A stretch of DNA of 64,000 bases. It comes from Branchiostoma floridae. Its lineage: Eukaryota; Chordata; Leptocardii; Amphioxiformes; Branchiostomatidae. Below the pieces are notes generated by a model. That model had not been told where the DNA came from, did not search any database, and saw only the letters and a program-made list of their open reading frames with translations. This document shows, one piece after another, positions 37,886-51,700 of the stretch. The position numbers and the translations under genes are program-made. The stretch covers positions 8,578,251-8,642,250 of the forward strand of contig NC_049985.1 in the NCBI RefSeq assembly GCF_000003815.2, read 5' to 3'. Numbering within the stretch: the first letter of the stretch is position 1; each line of letters starts with the position of its first letter.

Positions 37886-38784
37886 TCAGCCTTTGCAAGC
37901 GAGGCAGCAACTCAGCCTATCTGGTGTCACATTTCAGGCTGTGATTAGTGGGACTTACTGAACCATTTGACAGGCAGTTTGGTGGATGATTATTGCTTGC
38001 TCGTCCATTATGCTGAACTTTGCCTGGAGGTAGAATAAAAGGATTTATCTGCACTATTACTCATGTATGGCTGACAGTATGTTAATTCTAAGGTCCTTAT
38101 CTTTTGTTTTCCAGACGCAAACAAATGTAGTATTTCTAATCGGAGTCGTACTGTGTCACAAATGATCAGTGTGCTATTGTAGGAATGACTTCAATATTAT
38201 AAAAGTTGCCGTGCTAACGTCGCTCTGACTTTAGCAGGGGTGCTATGCCAAGATGTAATTTCTTCTGCAGAGTCGCTGTACCATTGCAATCAATGTGACA
38301 TTAATCGTATCATTATATTTGCTGAATATGGTGAAAGGATCGGGCTATCTTCGCACTAATGCATATGTTTGAAGAACCTGAAAGGCGCATGGGGATCTTG
38401 TTGCGCCGCGGCGCCATATAATCGTACTTTTAATTTCCTCTTTCATTGAACTTCCCTGTTACACAACCAAAATTCCCGGAAAGCTTTCTTCACGGCATCG
38501 CACGTCTCTCCTACTCTGATAGACGTTAAAAGCCGGGACCGGATGATTAATAACCCCAGGTAGCTGCTTCCTGGAACACGATCTCGGCTTGGCGCTGGTA
38601 ATACCTCACCTACAGGCCCTGGCCCGAACGTTTGTAGCACAGGGCAGGAAAATAACTGTTGGGGTCGGGGCATGATTACTTTCACCAGAAGGTTATGTTT
38701 TCGGTAGCGTTCATTTTTTTCTTTCTCTCTCTCTGGACTGGAACATTGCTCCTAACTTGCATAATATATGAGAAAATAGCACAC

Positions 38785-38879
38785 TGTAAATGCATTTAAG
38801 TTCGCGGGGATTTGATTTCCTCGGTAGCGGAAAAAGGACTTTTCGCGGTGGTTTTAAGTTCGTGTTCTGCATTTACATT
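38785..38879. repeat. Short copy of the ctgtaaatgca element family
   Basis: Starts ctgtaaatgcatttaagttc and ends with the inverse (tgcatttaca). Inside are gcggggatttgatttcc and acttttcgcggtgg, as in the copy at 57825-58032. The middle is shortened. Confidence 0.7.
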
Positions 38880-39373
38880 TATTGCAGTAACTCCACTGAG
38901 GAATTCCATGCATTTAACGTTACAAAGTCATGTGGATATCGCGTGTGAAAAAAGGTTGAATAGCCTTCTTTTGAATTGAGACTTTCATACTTCGGACAGC
39001 CTCTGTTATTAGGGCTGAGAAGATGATAAACAAGTACTGTAACACAATTTATTAAGATCAGGGCCACATTTGCACAATAACAAAAACCTTGATGATTTGT
39101 CAGTTGTGAAGGTTTACATGATTTGGCGAAAGGATAAGGTCGTGGAGCTCTCTTTTTTTTCTTACTTTGCCTTCTATTGTCGTTCTGCATACAGCACCCT
39201 CGACCCCATGTGATAAGATAAAATGCACATAAATTTGTTGCCTGTTATACTGCAGTACTGGTCGGACAAGGTAAGTGTCGCTGTGAGACCGCTCACAATC
39301 CTGTTGCAGCTTTGTGTCAGCCATAACCCCCTGCTGAAGAGTGGTGTTGTCCATTGCCCCATGACCTGGTCTT

Positions 39374-39380
39374 TATATAA
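39374..39380 (+). promoter_or_regulatory. TATA-like box of the desulfurase-TtcA fusion gene
   Basis: The word tatataa lies in ctttatataaag. Initiation about 30 bp downstream (near 39405) would leave a short 5' UTR before the ATG at 39481 and would skip the upstream in-frame ATG at 39388. Confidence 0.45.
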
Positions 39381-39480
39381 AGTCAAGATGGAAACCCTCA
39401 GGGGCAGACGAGTAACTCTGCCACATGCGAACCGAACCTTCTACAGCCTACCCACCGCACTGCCGACTGCACACACCAGG

Positions 39481-39723
39481 ATGACGACCGAGGATCGAGA
39501 GAAACTCATGAAATACGTGGACGAAAGTTTAATCGGGCGGGACCGGGTGTTTGCCGGTCCGTTCGGCCCACGCCGAGGTACCGGCACGTTGACGTTGTGG
39601 TCTCTGGAGGGGTATTTTTGTCACATTTCCCACGAAATTTTCTGTGTTATACTTTTTTCAATGTGACCATATTCTTTTCTTTCACATTACAGTTACCTAC
39701 TGTGACTACACTGCTTCTGGAAG
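39481..39723 (+). CDS. First two exons of the fusion gene: desulfurase N-terminus
   Basis: Exon 1 (39481-39577) encodes MTTEDREKLM...GPFGPRR and exon 2, only 31 nt (39693-39723), encodes VTYCDYTASG. GPFGPRR followed by a Y-x-DYTASG motif is characteristic of this subgroup of class V aminotransferases. The ATG at 39481 has a good context (A at -3). An in-frame ATG at 39388 would add 31 mostly basic and hydroxylated residues, so the start is not certain. Confidence 0.85.
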
Positions 39724-42700
39724 GTGAGAGCTTTTTAAAATCACATCAAGGATATTGATTGATTGATATGTGCGCGTGTGTGTGTGTGTGTGTGTGTGTG
39801 TTTGCATGGTTTTGTGTACCATTTGTGTAGGGGGTGTGTTGGCTCACCTACATCGTGCTAGCGCTGGAGCCGAAGCATAAGCCCCAAGTTATAGTCTGGC
39901 TTGCAGAGATACAAATTAGTGGCTTGGGGATGTCAAATCTTCACAGAAACTTCTTGTAGGGGGCCATATGTAACTAGTGGTTCAACTTGAAGTTGTAGCT
40001 GGATGCCTGATACAAGCCATCTTGATTAAGCGAACAAAGTAAAAAAGTAACGTTATGTCTCATAGTCATACGCCTCAAGAAAAAAAAAAAACATAGCTAC
40101 ACAAGATCGCTTACGTCAACCATCCAGCTGTACAGAGGCTGCATGTACGTCAGGCATCGAGCTATGTCTTTTTTCTTGAGGCGTAGCGAGCAATTTAGCC
40201 ATTCACCTTTATAATCAAATCTGGCCTGCTCTAATTCAACACTAAGCATTGTCAGTAAACTACGCACAGGGCATGTTTAGTTGATTTAATTATTCGTAAC
40301 ACATTGTTCACACAATCATAGAATTTATTCTCAAGCACACACATACTCACTGTCTGGTTTAGCATTATTGACATTTCTCTAGTGGAAAGCCAGATTGCCC
40401 CAAAGTCACAACAAAATGTCTTGTTGTTTGCAGCCTATTTTTACCAGGCAATTTACCTATGATTATGAATACATGAATACACCAGGACGATCAATTGACT
40501 CCTTTTTACAACTCTTAACCATTGTCAGCCCTTCTGAATGTACAGTTAAACATTTTTGGTTCTCCTAAAATCTAACGTGTTTATCCTTCCCCTCAAAAAA
40601 TATTTCACAATCAGGGATTGAAATACTTTATTTTGCTACATGCAAACTTGCAAGTTGGCAAGAATTTTACGTGCAATTTGAAAAGTTTACATGCAAAATA
40701 CAACTAGTCTATACTGCCATGTTCTAGCTAGCATCCATCATTTGGCGGAATTTTGCTGCTCTGGACGGATAATGATTTTTCCTATTCTGTTACTTTTGAA
40801 AATTTGACGGACAAAAATCGGCACATGAAAATTCAGACAGAACTTGAAATTTTGGAAAGATATCCACATAATCAGCATGTAAGTTTGCAGCAAAGCCAAA
40901 TTTGATTATTTATAACACCTACTGACGACTGGTGACAATCCTTGTAAGACAAACAACGAGGCACCATGGCCTCAGTATTTCTACTATAGGCCAGGCATTT
41001 TCAACATGCAAGATTGCAAGTTCAGAATATTTTTACATGCAAATCTAAAAAATTACATGCAAATTGCAAGTTAACTACCGGTATGTGTATTTCGAACCCT
41101 GACAATAAGGTCGCTATTTGAAAGGTTCATCACCTTTGGCAATGTGGAACAGCAAAAGTAAGGGTAATATATACTAGTGACTTGATAGGTAAAGGTGTTA
41201 CATGTTGCAACCCAACCAGGGCCACTTTTATTTGTTGTGGTTGCATACCTACATGTTTACTACCAATGAAGTCCCTCATAAATTTCTCCAGGTTGTTTGG
41301 GTGACAATAACCTGGATACCAGACCCTTAGCTTGATCTTAATATCTATCGTGCTGGGTCTAACTCAGTTGGCCTGTGTAGGCCCTGGAAATAGTCTGGCA
41401 TCCAGGCTAGGGGGACAAAATAGACGTGAAAATTTGCCTTCAGACTCATCTCTATGATGTAGGAGTCAGCCTGTCTGGCAGGTTGAGATTTGTCCATTCC
41501 TTGATGTCGGCCTGTAGGTTTTTCTTTGTTGCCTCTGTCGTCACCCTCCTTCCAGAGACTGCCCTCCAGGATTGTCTTACTAGTTAGACAGGCTGTGGTG
41601 GTGTCACCTGGCTTAACCACTGGAGCTTGGGTCTCTTGACTTTTGCCACAGTGGTTCCTGGGGCCATCGCTGCTTGGTACTTTTCCCCTCACATGATTCA
41701 TGTATGTGGTCAGGGACCCGTGGGTACTGGTAGAAAATTCAGGTCCAGGTCCGGTTCAGGTCCTGAGAGATGATCAGGCCCAGGGTCAAACCTGAACCTG
41801 GACTTGATTGTCTGTGGAAACTTGTGAATTTGCAATATTCAGACCAATGGTCCATTTCGCTATAGAGGACTCTGTTTGGTGGAGTATTCAAGTTCCAAAA
41901 TCCTATCTTCATGTAAACAAGGCTAACTGCCTCTGTACGTTTGACTGTAGAAATGACTACTAGTATATTTTTACTCTAAATGAAAGAAGACTCTAATCTA
42001 CTTAGCTATGTTATTTTCTTGGACTGGTAAACACCAAAATGTGTGGAAGCCTGGCAATAAAGATGTAGTGTGTTCATATTCAAATTGGTCCAAATTTTTC
42101 AGACCAGGCCAAGAAGAAAAAAACAGTTTTGGAGCAGTATGATGTAAGGTCCCCACCCCTATAGGTGATGCATACTGCATGGTAGTTTTAGCATGCATTT
42201 CACTTCGAATTCCTGGATTTTTCTGCTCCATCTCTTCCAACAGCATCCAAGTATTACAGCCATATACACTGACTGGGATTTGGATGTCTGGCAAATCTGA
42301 TGTTGATGTTTTCCAATGAAACCTTGTTTGTGTAATGACTTATGTGATATTGATTTTTTGGACCATACAATTCAATTTGTTGGGTCACAGATTTTTTAAA
42401 GCAAAAATGTTGCGATCGGACATCATAAATGCAATGGGCAGGGAGGAAAACTTGAATATGTCCATGTCCACTGCATAAACCTGAGTACACCAAAACACAC
42501 ACCTGCAGGCTTTATGTTCATGATGTTTTTCCAGTTAAGAATATCTTTTTTTTTATTTATAAAAAAATCTGTGAACCAAGAAATTTAACTGGTGTATTGA
42601 TTTGGAAAGAGATAACATTTGTCAACTACTCAAGACTGAATACCGGATGCCCCTTTCTGCATGTGTGTTGCATTTTGCCCAGATTCATGAACCCTGGGTG

Positions 42701-45700
42701 GTGTGGGGTTCAAGTTTATTTTTCTTCCTTACGTCATAACCTTGAAGTTGCTATGACGTAAACTTGTTAGGTAGTGACCACTGAGTTTAAGAAAACACTA
42801 CAGAAGAGATTTGTTTGACATACTACAAGTTTGCCACATGTGCACTGAAAAGGACCATCCATTATTTTCGATTGCCTGGAATTCTGCCAAAGCCCAAAGA
42901 TATAGGACTTTCCCCATATAAAATGTGTGTTATTTGGGTAGAAAAGACTACCAGTTGAAATTGATCATGCTGACAACAACCTTACTTGTATAATCAATGA
43001 AAAAACATAAAAGAAGAAATTTTGAAAAAGCTCTGAATTTTTCACAGTGGTAAGCACTTCAGTCTCCAAACTATAGTTCAAGTTCTTGTACTATGGCTCC
43101 CACATGGAGTCTGTTTTTCCTCCAATTAGAATTTTTTGTAGACATTTCTGATAGAAGCTAAGGTGAAGTTTGTGTTTTGATGTCTGCCCAGCAGAGCCGT
43201 CCTGTCGACCCATGCTGGCTAGCTGGTCCAGAGCCAGATAGAATTTCCTGACTTGAACTTTTGCAGGCTTCCTGTGGTTTGGTAAATGGGAAATATATTT
43301 ACCTTTGCCAATGGCAACCAGCCCCAGTAGACCTTTTGCTTGCGTGGACAGGGCAGCATGGGGAATTCCTGGTGCACTGCTGTTGGTATTTAGTGCTTGA
43401 AGTTGCTCCCTAGCCTTGAACTTAATGCCCGGCCTGTTGTTTCTGGAAGTGATTTGGTCACATGAAGGAAAGGTGTCTAATTGTTGAAGGAAAAACAGGG
43501 ATGATATCTGAATTCTTGACGTCACTCGATGACATCAATGCCTTCTTTTTGGTACGCTGGCAGGAAGTCGCAGTGACGCCAGTCCTGAGTCCCAGGTGAT
43601 TAAGGCAGTGAACTTGACAGGAATGTTAGATACTGGGACACGGGGGAAACAAACAGTTACTGTAGTCAAGCCTGGCCTGCCAACCACCTGCAGGGTTGCA
43701 ACAAGTTGTAAAAAATTCACTGGCTCTATAGGGCAAGTACATGGTCATTTCCAATGGCCTTAAACAACTGGCCTGAAATTTAGATGACATATTTCTCTGA
43801 AAAATAGGACAGAACACCTTAAGTCCCAGTGATTGATAAAACCAAACACAAAGCACTGTATTTACCAAGATAAGGGTATTTGAGGATTTGTAAATTTTGC
43901 AATATCTGAACGATGGTGTAGGGCAACCAGAAAATCATTGAGAAGGGTATCCACTGGCTTGGTCAGCACTTTCACCTGCCTGGGGCAATCGGTCAAATGA
44001 ACTTGTCCCACCCTAATCAACCAGTGCAGCCCACCATGCTCAGTCGTGACATAGGCCACATTAGAACAGTCCCATCCAATCTGTACATGTACTTAATTAA
44101 AGAACCTCTGCTAACCTCTTATCTATCAGCAACCACCATTTTTAGTTCCCATGAGACATTAATGCTTCAATCAACAAGCAAAATTGGTGATGTTTCATAC
44201 ACAAGACAAAATCAGTAATTTTGTGCAAAAGTCAAATGGAACCAGTTGGGGTTTTGACATCAAATAAAATGGAAATCACTTTTTTTTGCCATTTGTCTTA
44301 TGTTATGGCTACAGGTATTTAATGCCCAGCCTTACTTTTGTAACACAAGCCAGGCCTGATGTTTGTATCCCCTTGATAGCAAGATATTATGACATGACGA
44401 AAGGTATCGAAAAAATGTTCACAAAGAACAGGGAGGAATGTCTCCAGTGCCTTTGGTGTGGTCAAGGCCAAAAGAGACATATGGACTATGTCTGAGGCCT
44501 GACACTGTGAGTCTTGTTCTTAACCATGTCTTAGGTCTAAGTCTTTGCTCTAAATAAGAAGCTTAGTGGAAGATTGGTACACATACTGGGCGATCATATG
44601 CCCTAAGCAGCAAAGACCCACCCAAATGCATGATCACATATGAACACTGATTTTTCTTGCATGATGCAGTGTTAGTAGATAGTGGTCTGAGCAAGGAGCT
44701 TTCATCAGACCTTGGCCTGAGTAAACACATGTAGATGAATGTAGAGGAAATTGCAAAATATAGTGGACAGATCTGTCTCGCTGTCTCCGGCTTAAAATTT
44801 TTTCCATCCCACTCATTGTTTAGGGGCTCATGGTATGTGAAATCTGTCACTTTACATTTTCATCAATTTTGAGCGATGAAGATCGGACTTTTGGGACAGA
44901 CTGAGTGAAACTATTTTCCATTCCAACAAACAAATTTCTGTCCTGGAATGGAAGGACAGGTCCTGGAGATTCTGTATGTGGAATACATGCAAAATACCTA
45001 TCATACATTTATTTGTAGGGTCATCTTCTCAGCTATATTGTTTGTTGACTACATCACATGTAAGTTGTCAGAGTTGTATACAATAAATAAACTACTAGAC
45101 ATATAAATAAATAGACTGAGGTCACCTGACTTGTATTTCACTAAATTTTCAGCCACCTGGCCATTGTGGTCACTTTTTGATGGTCCCTTTTTGGATTTTT
45201 CTTTGACTAAAGCTCTAAGAATTGATTTGTAGCAGTCAACTGTCCCAAGCGGTCATGGTCATTGTCAGCACCATTCAGTCCCACTGACATTGCCCTGGCG
45301 CTTGGCCACTGCTTCTGTCCCAATTGGCTGTAACACTAAAGCCAAGGTGCACTCTCACTGCATGTGCGTCAAGCTTGTGTCACTGCGGGGTTTGTTCACT
45401 GCGTCACTGTTTTGTTACTTTCTCCAATTTTTTTATAATTTAGATATTGCGTAATGCGGAAGAATATGACTTAGAAGACGACAAAATACACACAAAGTAA
45501 GAAAATTAGTTCTTTATCTCTGAAATTCGGTGTGTGCCTTTTGAATCCCGCAGTGACGCAAGCGTGACACAACTGCAGTGAGAGTGCACCTTAACCTTTG
45601 ATTTTCACTCTGGATTAACAAAACTATTAGCCTCTGCTTCAACCAAACAAGTGTTTTCAGACATTTTTGCACACCAGTTGCAAACATATTCAAATATATG

Positions 45701-48700
45701 ATTTCAAGATACATGTACAGAGATCGTATGATTCATCCATACTCTGTTGCTGCTCAAAAGAAGTAACATTAATGTAATTTTTTCAACAAGTTGCCCCGAA
45801 ATCTATGCATGCAACATTTGTAACTAACTGCAAACTGGTTGTGCATGTACACTGGTCACCTTGCGTTATACATCTTTTAATGAGGTCTTTAGATGTCAAT
45901 TGGTGTCATAATGAGGCCTGGATTCCGGGCTGGGGGCCAGTTGGATCTCCTCCAGGCCTGGCTGGCCTTGAGTCTAATGGGGACAGTGTATAGCCTTGAA
46001 GGAAATATGCCTGACCCGAAGAATGTACACTGACAGGAGCCTGCTGATTAGTTCTGGGGTCATTGCAACAATGGACGCTTAGAAAGTGTGCCCTTGTACT
46101 GAGATAACCCCTCCTCAAACTGTGTCAGAAGGACAGGCTTACATATGCTCCCCCCCTCAACTGTACATGTGTCCTATGGACAAGATGGGCAAGAAAAAGA
46201 ATCCAAATGTATACACCAAAAGGGTCTTTTCCTCACGCCTAGCACAAAGATGTATGTGTAAGCTGTTGTAGATTTCCTTAAATCATCTCCAGCTATTGAT
46301 ATAGAAAATGTAGGTATGACGAAAGTGAAAGCTCGTTTGTTGCTGACGAAATCAGGTGTTAAATTGTCGGCTGCCTACGTAATGTTTCATAGTTATACTT
46401 ATAGATAAGATCTGTAAGACTTGAAAGCCTTGATTCAACATAAAAAATACACTTGCGTCACGACCCTGCAATGGTCAGGCAAGCTCTGGCTGAAAGTGTG
46501 CCCTTGTACTGAGATAACCCCTCCTCTAACTGTGTCAGAACAAGCTCCCCCTCAGTTGTGTCCCATGGACAAGATAGAAAGGTCTCAGAACTCTCATTCT
46601 TGTATTACGTAATATTTCGTAGTTATACATAAGATCTGTAAGACGTGAGAGCCTGCATTCAACATGAAGAATACACTTGCGTCACATGATGGTCAGGCGA
46701 GCTCTGGTTGATATTCGTCACTGCTGTGGGCTAATTGCATACAAAGGACAGGAAGGCCTTTTGAAGGCATTGGACTATAAATCATCTACTGTAATTTCTG
46801 TAAGAAACTGCACACTATGAAAACCTTTTACGTTTGAAGCCAATGGCCAATGTACACTACACTACAAGTACCCCAACATCTATTCATAATTATGAAAGAT
46901 AAAGGTAGCCTCATACTAGTAGCCTTTTTAAGGCCATAAGGTCATGATGAGTGTTATCCATCCCGGCTAGGTTAGGAAGCCATGCAATCCCTCTTCTTCC
47001 ACTGCCTTTCACCTCCTGTACTGAAGTCAGGTACCCATTTTTACACCTGGGTGGAGTAAGGAAGGTCATGTCAAGATGTCTTGACACAATATCTAAGCCA
47101 GGAACTCGTGACCCCACTCTGCCATTTGATGCCACACGATGGACTCACAGGGTAAATCTCAAGAAAAGTCACTGCAACAATGGATGCTTAGAAAGTCTGC
47201 CCTTGTACTGAGATAACCCCCCCTCAAACTGTGTCAGAAGGACAAGCTTACATATGCTCCCCCCCCCCCCCCTCAACTGTGTCTCTTGGACTAGATTGGC
47301 GAGGAAAGGTCTCATTCTTGTATCATTCTGAATCCGAATGTATAGATCTACATTAAAACTAAAAGAGTCTTTTCTTCCGGGAACAAAACTGTGTGTTTAA
47401 AGCTGTCATAGATTTCCTTTAATCATTTCCAGCTAATCATTTCCAGCTAATCTATGTATGATGAAAGTGAAAGCTTGTTTGTTGCTGATGAAATCAGGTA
47501 TACGTATAATTGTCGGTTGCCTACATACTTAGACCTGTAAGACCATATAAGACCTGTAAGACCTGAGAGCCTGCATTCAACATAGAAAATATACTTGTGC
47601 CACGACCCTACACTGATCAGGCGAGCTCTGGCTGATAGTCGTCACTGTTATGGGGTAATTGCATAGAAAGGACAGGCACAGACCATTAAACGTCACTAGA
47701 CTATAAATTATATACACGNNNNNNNNNNNNNNNNNNNNNNNNNNNNNNNNNNNNNNNNNNNNNNNNNNNNNNNNNNNNNNNNNNNNNNNNNNNNNNNNNN
47801 NNNNNNNNNNNNNNNNNNNNNNNNNNNNNNNNNNNNNNNNNNNNNNNNNNNNNNNNNNNNNNNNNNNNNTAGCTAGGCATCTGTTGGTTTTCCAATATAT
47901 TGATATTTCAGCCATACCATAGGTATGGTGAAATATATTGTATTCGTAATGTTTCTTCTTTCTAAAATCTTTCTTCTTTCTTGCCTTTCTTTCTCCTGTC
48001 AAATCTTCAAAACACGGTATCTCCGTTGTTCCTCAACCGAATGACTTGAAATTTGGCACAAGGGTAGAGTAGGCCAATACCCCCAGAGGTTTTTTTCATT
48101 TTTTTCATATCTGCCTTTAAAATGATTTTATTAAGGTTTTTTGGTCATCTTAAGACCAAAACTGTATATTTGGGCCCCCTGTACCCTGGTATTATAACCG
48201 AATGAGCTGAAATTTGGCACAGATGTGCCTTGATAATTCCCCCATATAAATTCAATATCACTTTTGGTGTACAGTATAACGAAATGCTTATTTTTGCGAT
48301 TTTTTGGTCATTTTTTGACCAAAAAAGGACACTTTTGGCTCCTGTACCTTGGTTTTAGAACCGGATGACCTAAAATTTAGTATAGGAGTGCCCTAGACAT
48401 ATGCGCACATGGATTCATTAACACTTGAGGCATACAGTACAACAAAATGCTTAATTTTGTGATTATTTGGCCATTTTATGACCAAAAAGTACACTTTTGG
48501 CTCTTGTGCTCTGGTTTTAAAACCAAATGACCTAAATTTTGGTAAAAGGGTGCACTAGATATTTATTCAAATGACACATGTATAATTTTTGTCATAGACT
48601 ACGTCAAAATGATATATTTGGGGATTTTTTTGTCATTTTCCAATAGCCAGAGGGGTCAATGACCTCAAGGTGTGCAGATTGCACCTACTGGCATATATGT

Positions 48701-51700
48701 CTATTTAATCTAATTAGATAGGTAACCAATCACTTAGCCTGAATCTATATCCTAAAGGGGGGGGGGGGGTGACAGCCAATCAGCGAGCCCGGTGTTATCT
48801 GGAAGAGTCCACTCTTACACGGAGGGGTTCATTTTTTTTTTAAATTCATCATTGGACTGGTGAAGTCTTTCAGTGGGTGTATTTTTGGACAGGTCTATTT
48901 TGCAATTTTACAGAAGGTGTACTGGAAGAGTCTATTCTCGCACGGAGGGGGGATTTTTTTAAAATTCATATTTTGGACTTTGGTGACTTCTGGTTTGTCA
49001 AAGTCTTTCAGTAGGGTTATTTTTGGACTGGTCTAATTTGCAATTTTACATGGGTGTGCTGGAAGAGTCCATTCTTGCATGGAGGGGGGCTTTTTTTAAA
49101 ATCCATTTTTTGGACTTCAGTGATTATGTCAAAGTTCTATTTTAGCGGATGTATTTTTGGTCTGCTCTTCTTTACATGGAAGAGTCCATTTTTTGCACAC
49201 GGAAGGGGGATTTTTTTCAAATTCAGTTTTGGACGGGTGATGATTCAAAATTCAATTTTTAGTGGAAGTGTTTTTAGACTGGTCTATTATACCTTTTCAT
49301 GCACTGGGACCTTTTTTGCTAAATTCAATTTTGGATTTGGTTTCTTATTCAAAAGGCCAAGGTATCAGTGGGAGTATTTCTGGACTGGTCTATTGTGCAA
49401 ATTCACATAGGGTGCACTGGAGTCCATTCTTGAACAGGGGAATTTTGTAAGATTCATTTTTGGGTTAAACCGTCATTAGTAAAACTTAAAAGTGATTTTT
49501 TAAATGGGTAATTTTGAAATAGGCTATTGTTGCATGGGGAGGGAGATGGCTGAAATATGCTGTATTTGCTCTCAAGCAAATGTCGGCCTTTCTAGTCTTA
49601 TCTCCTATTATTATGAACTGAGGGAATGAATAACATCATCTTGTACAGCCTGGTTTCCAAATGTATGACTATGAGTCTCTTCATCCTCTTGCAAGGATGG
49701 AAGGACTCTGCAGCTATGATAGGTTTTAGATGTAGATACCAAGCTACCATATTCCTCACCTTCCACAGAGACATCATCCGCAATGCTGTGAATGCAGGCG
49801 AGCATGATGCAGTCATCTTTGTTGGCAGCGGCTGTACGGGAGCCATCCACAAACTTATCCACTCACTTCACTTGGAAGAACCTCCGGTAAGATCTTACAG
49901 TAGAGTAGAGTTCCTCATACCTTGGCCAAGTAATTTTGTCACATTACTATGCAAATTCTATGCTAAGAACCCTCTTGTTAGGATGATTTGTATGAATTCA
50001 TTGTTTTTCGTAATCAGTTACATGTATGTTGGTATGTTCCACGGGGAAGGTATCACTTCTACTACCTGAACTTTTTAAGCCTGGTTGAGCTATTCTGCAA
50101 TCTGTCCTAAATAGGGGATGTGTAATACTAATAGCTACTACAGGTTCTGGAGTTTATTTCAATGTTGCAGAAAATAGAATCATCAAGCAATGACAATTTT
50201 CTGCATCCCATTCATGTTTCAGGTTGTGTTTGTTGGCCCCTTTGAGCATCATTCCAACCTGCTGCCATGGAGGGAAATTGGATCCAGGGTAAGTTTCCTT
50301 TCTAGGTAAAATGTACTGAGTAAGTCTAATACTAAGATGGATATTTACTCTAAGATAAGTCTCATCTGTGCTTGGTCCCTAGTACATTGTTAAATAAGTC
50401 CAAGGTAAGTCATACGTACTTGATTAGCAGTAAAAATGGTTAAGGATTTAAAGATAAAGAGCCACTCAAAGCCTTGTATTCTTTGCAGGTGATGCGGATT
50501 GCAGAGACAAACGAAGGGCTCCTGGACCTGGAAGACCTTGAATCAAAGCTCAAAGTATGAATTTCAGAATATCATTCAATTTATTGACAAAAATATAGTC
50601 ATACCGGTCCTTCTTGCTATATGTAAGATACACATTCAAATATTTTTCACAAAATGTATGATACCAACACAGTCCTGTTTCTACAACATGAGAGACAAAA
50701 TGAATGTAAATGAATATTAAGCAGAAACAACTAAAATCCACCCAAGTAACCCAAAATATTCCCCAAAGAAACTGAAAATTTTCATCTGAGACATGAATAG
50801 AGCTGTATGCTGAATTGATTCATATGGGATCAAACAAAATGTAACACAATGTTGTAGTCTGTTCACTCTGACATATTCTGTATGACTTTTGTTCCACCAG
50901 GCGTGGCAGTCCTCTGGCTGTCAGCTGATTGGTGCCTTCAGTGCAGCGTCCAACGTTACCGGCATCCTGACTGACACAGTCCAGACGTCTGTCCTCCTGC
51001 ACAAGTATGGTGCCATTGCTGTGTGGGACTATGCTTCTGCAGGTAGGTCCTGCTCTACCCTAAAGGCTTGACTACAGTGTTGATTTCATGGCTATTTAGG
51101 TCTAAGGTCTCACTAATGAGATTGTATGGATGACATCTGCAATTTACTTCAGTAGCTTGTTTGACATGTCGGTATAGCTTCAGGGCCCTGATCTATACAT
51201 ATGTAATTACTTATCTTGAAATTCTGTTTATAATGTTCACAATATATAGATGAAGCTTTTGATCAGCATACCCTAGTTCTACCGTTTGTACAATATTTTC
51301 TTTTCCTCTTTCGAGGGCGTATGTGGATATTGATATGAATCCAGTCGTGTCCAGGTACATGTGATTGTTCATTGTATACCATTTGCCAGTGCTGCATGTT
51401 TAAGTGTATCTCCCGGTTGAATACTGTCATGCATGCTGGTGTAGATTTTTGCATGGAGTTGAACAATTGACCTATCCCTTTATTGTCCTAGCAGATAAAG
51501 CTGATATTGATTATTCACAGTTGTATGAATCGATAACCAACATCTTGATCTTGATCATCAACACTGATACAATATATATATATATACATATATCGGATTC
51601 TTACGTAATATCTTAAGTATTGCTATGCCTGAACTGAATGCCTGACCATGAAATGTCCTGTTTTGCAGTGCTGATCAAGGACTAGGTCACAAGGATGCTG

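Larger units (their letters stand above)
39724..49768 (+). other. Ten-kb intron (or intron + missing exon) of the fusion gene
   Basis: I scanned for an exon encoding the conserved segment normally found between YTASGR and the helix before AVIFVGSG (about 35-40 residues with a THT-type motif) and did not find one. The stretch holds a (GT)n run, MITEs, a LINE tail, repeat blocks and the gap at 47719-47869. Confidence 0.6.

Noticed and set aside
41345-41701. 118-residue minus-strand frame
   Set aside because: It overlaps a LINE tail that is readable only with frameshifts, so it is not a host gene.
43091-43525. 144-residue minus-strand frame inside the long intron
   Set aside because: No recognisable family, no supporting splice pattern or neighbouring exons; most likely chance.
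49054-49410. Phe-rich 118-residue plus-strand frame
   Set aside because: Translation of the T-rich 120-bp array.
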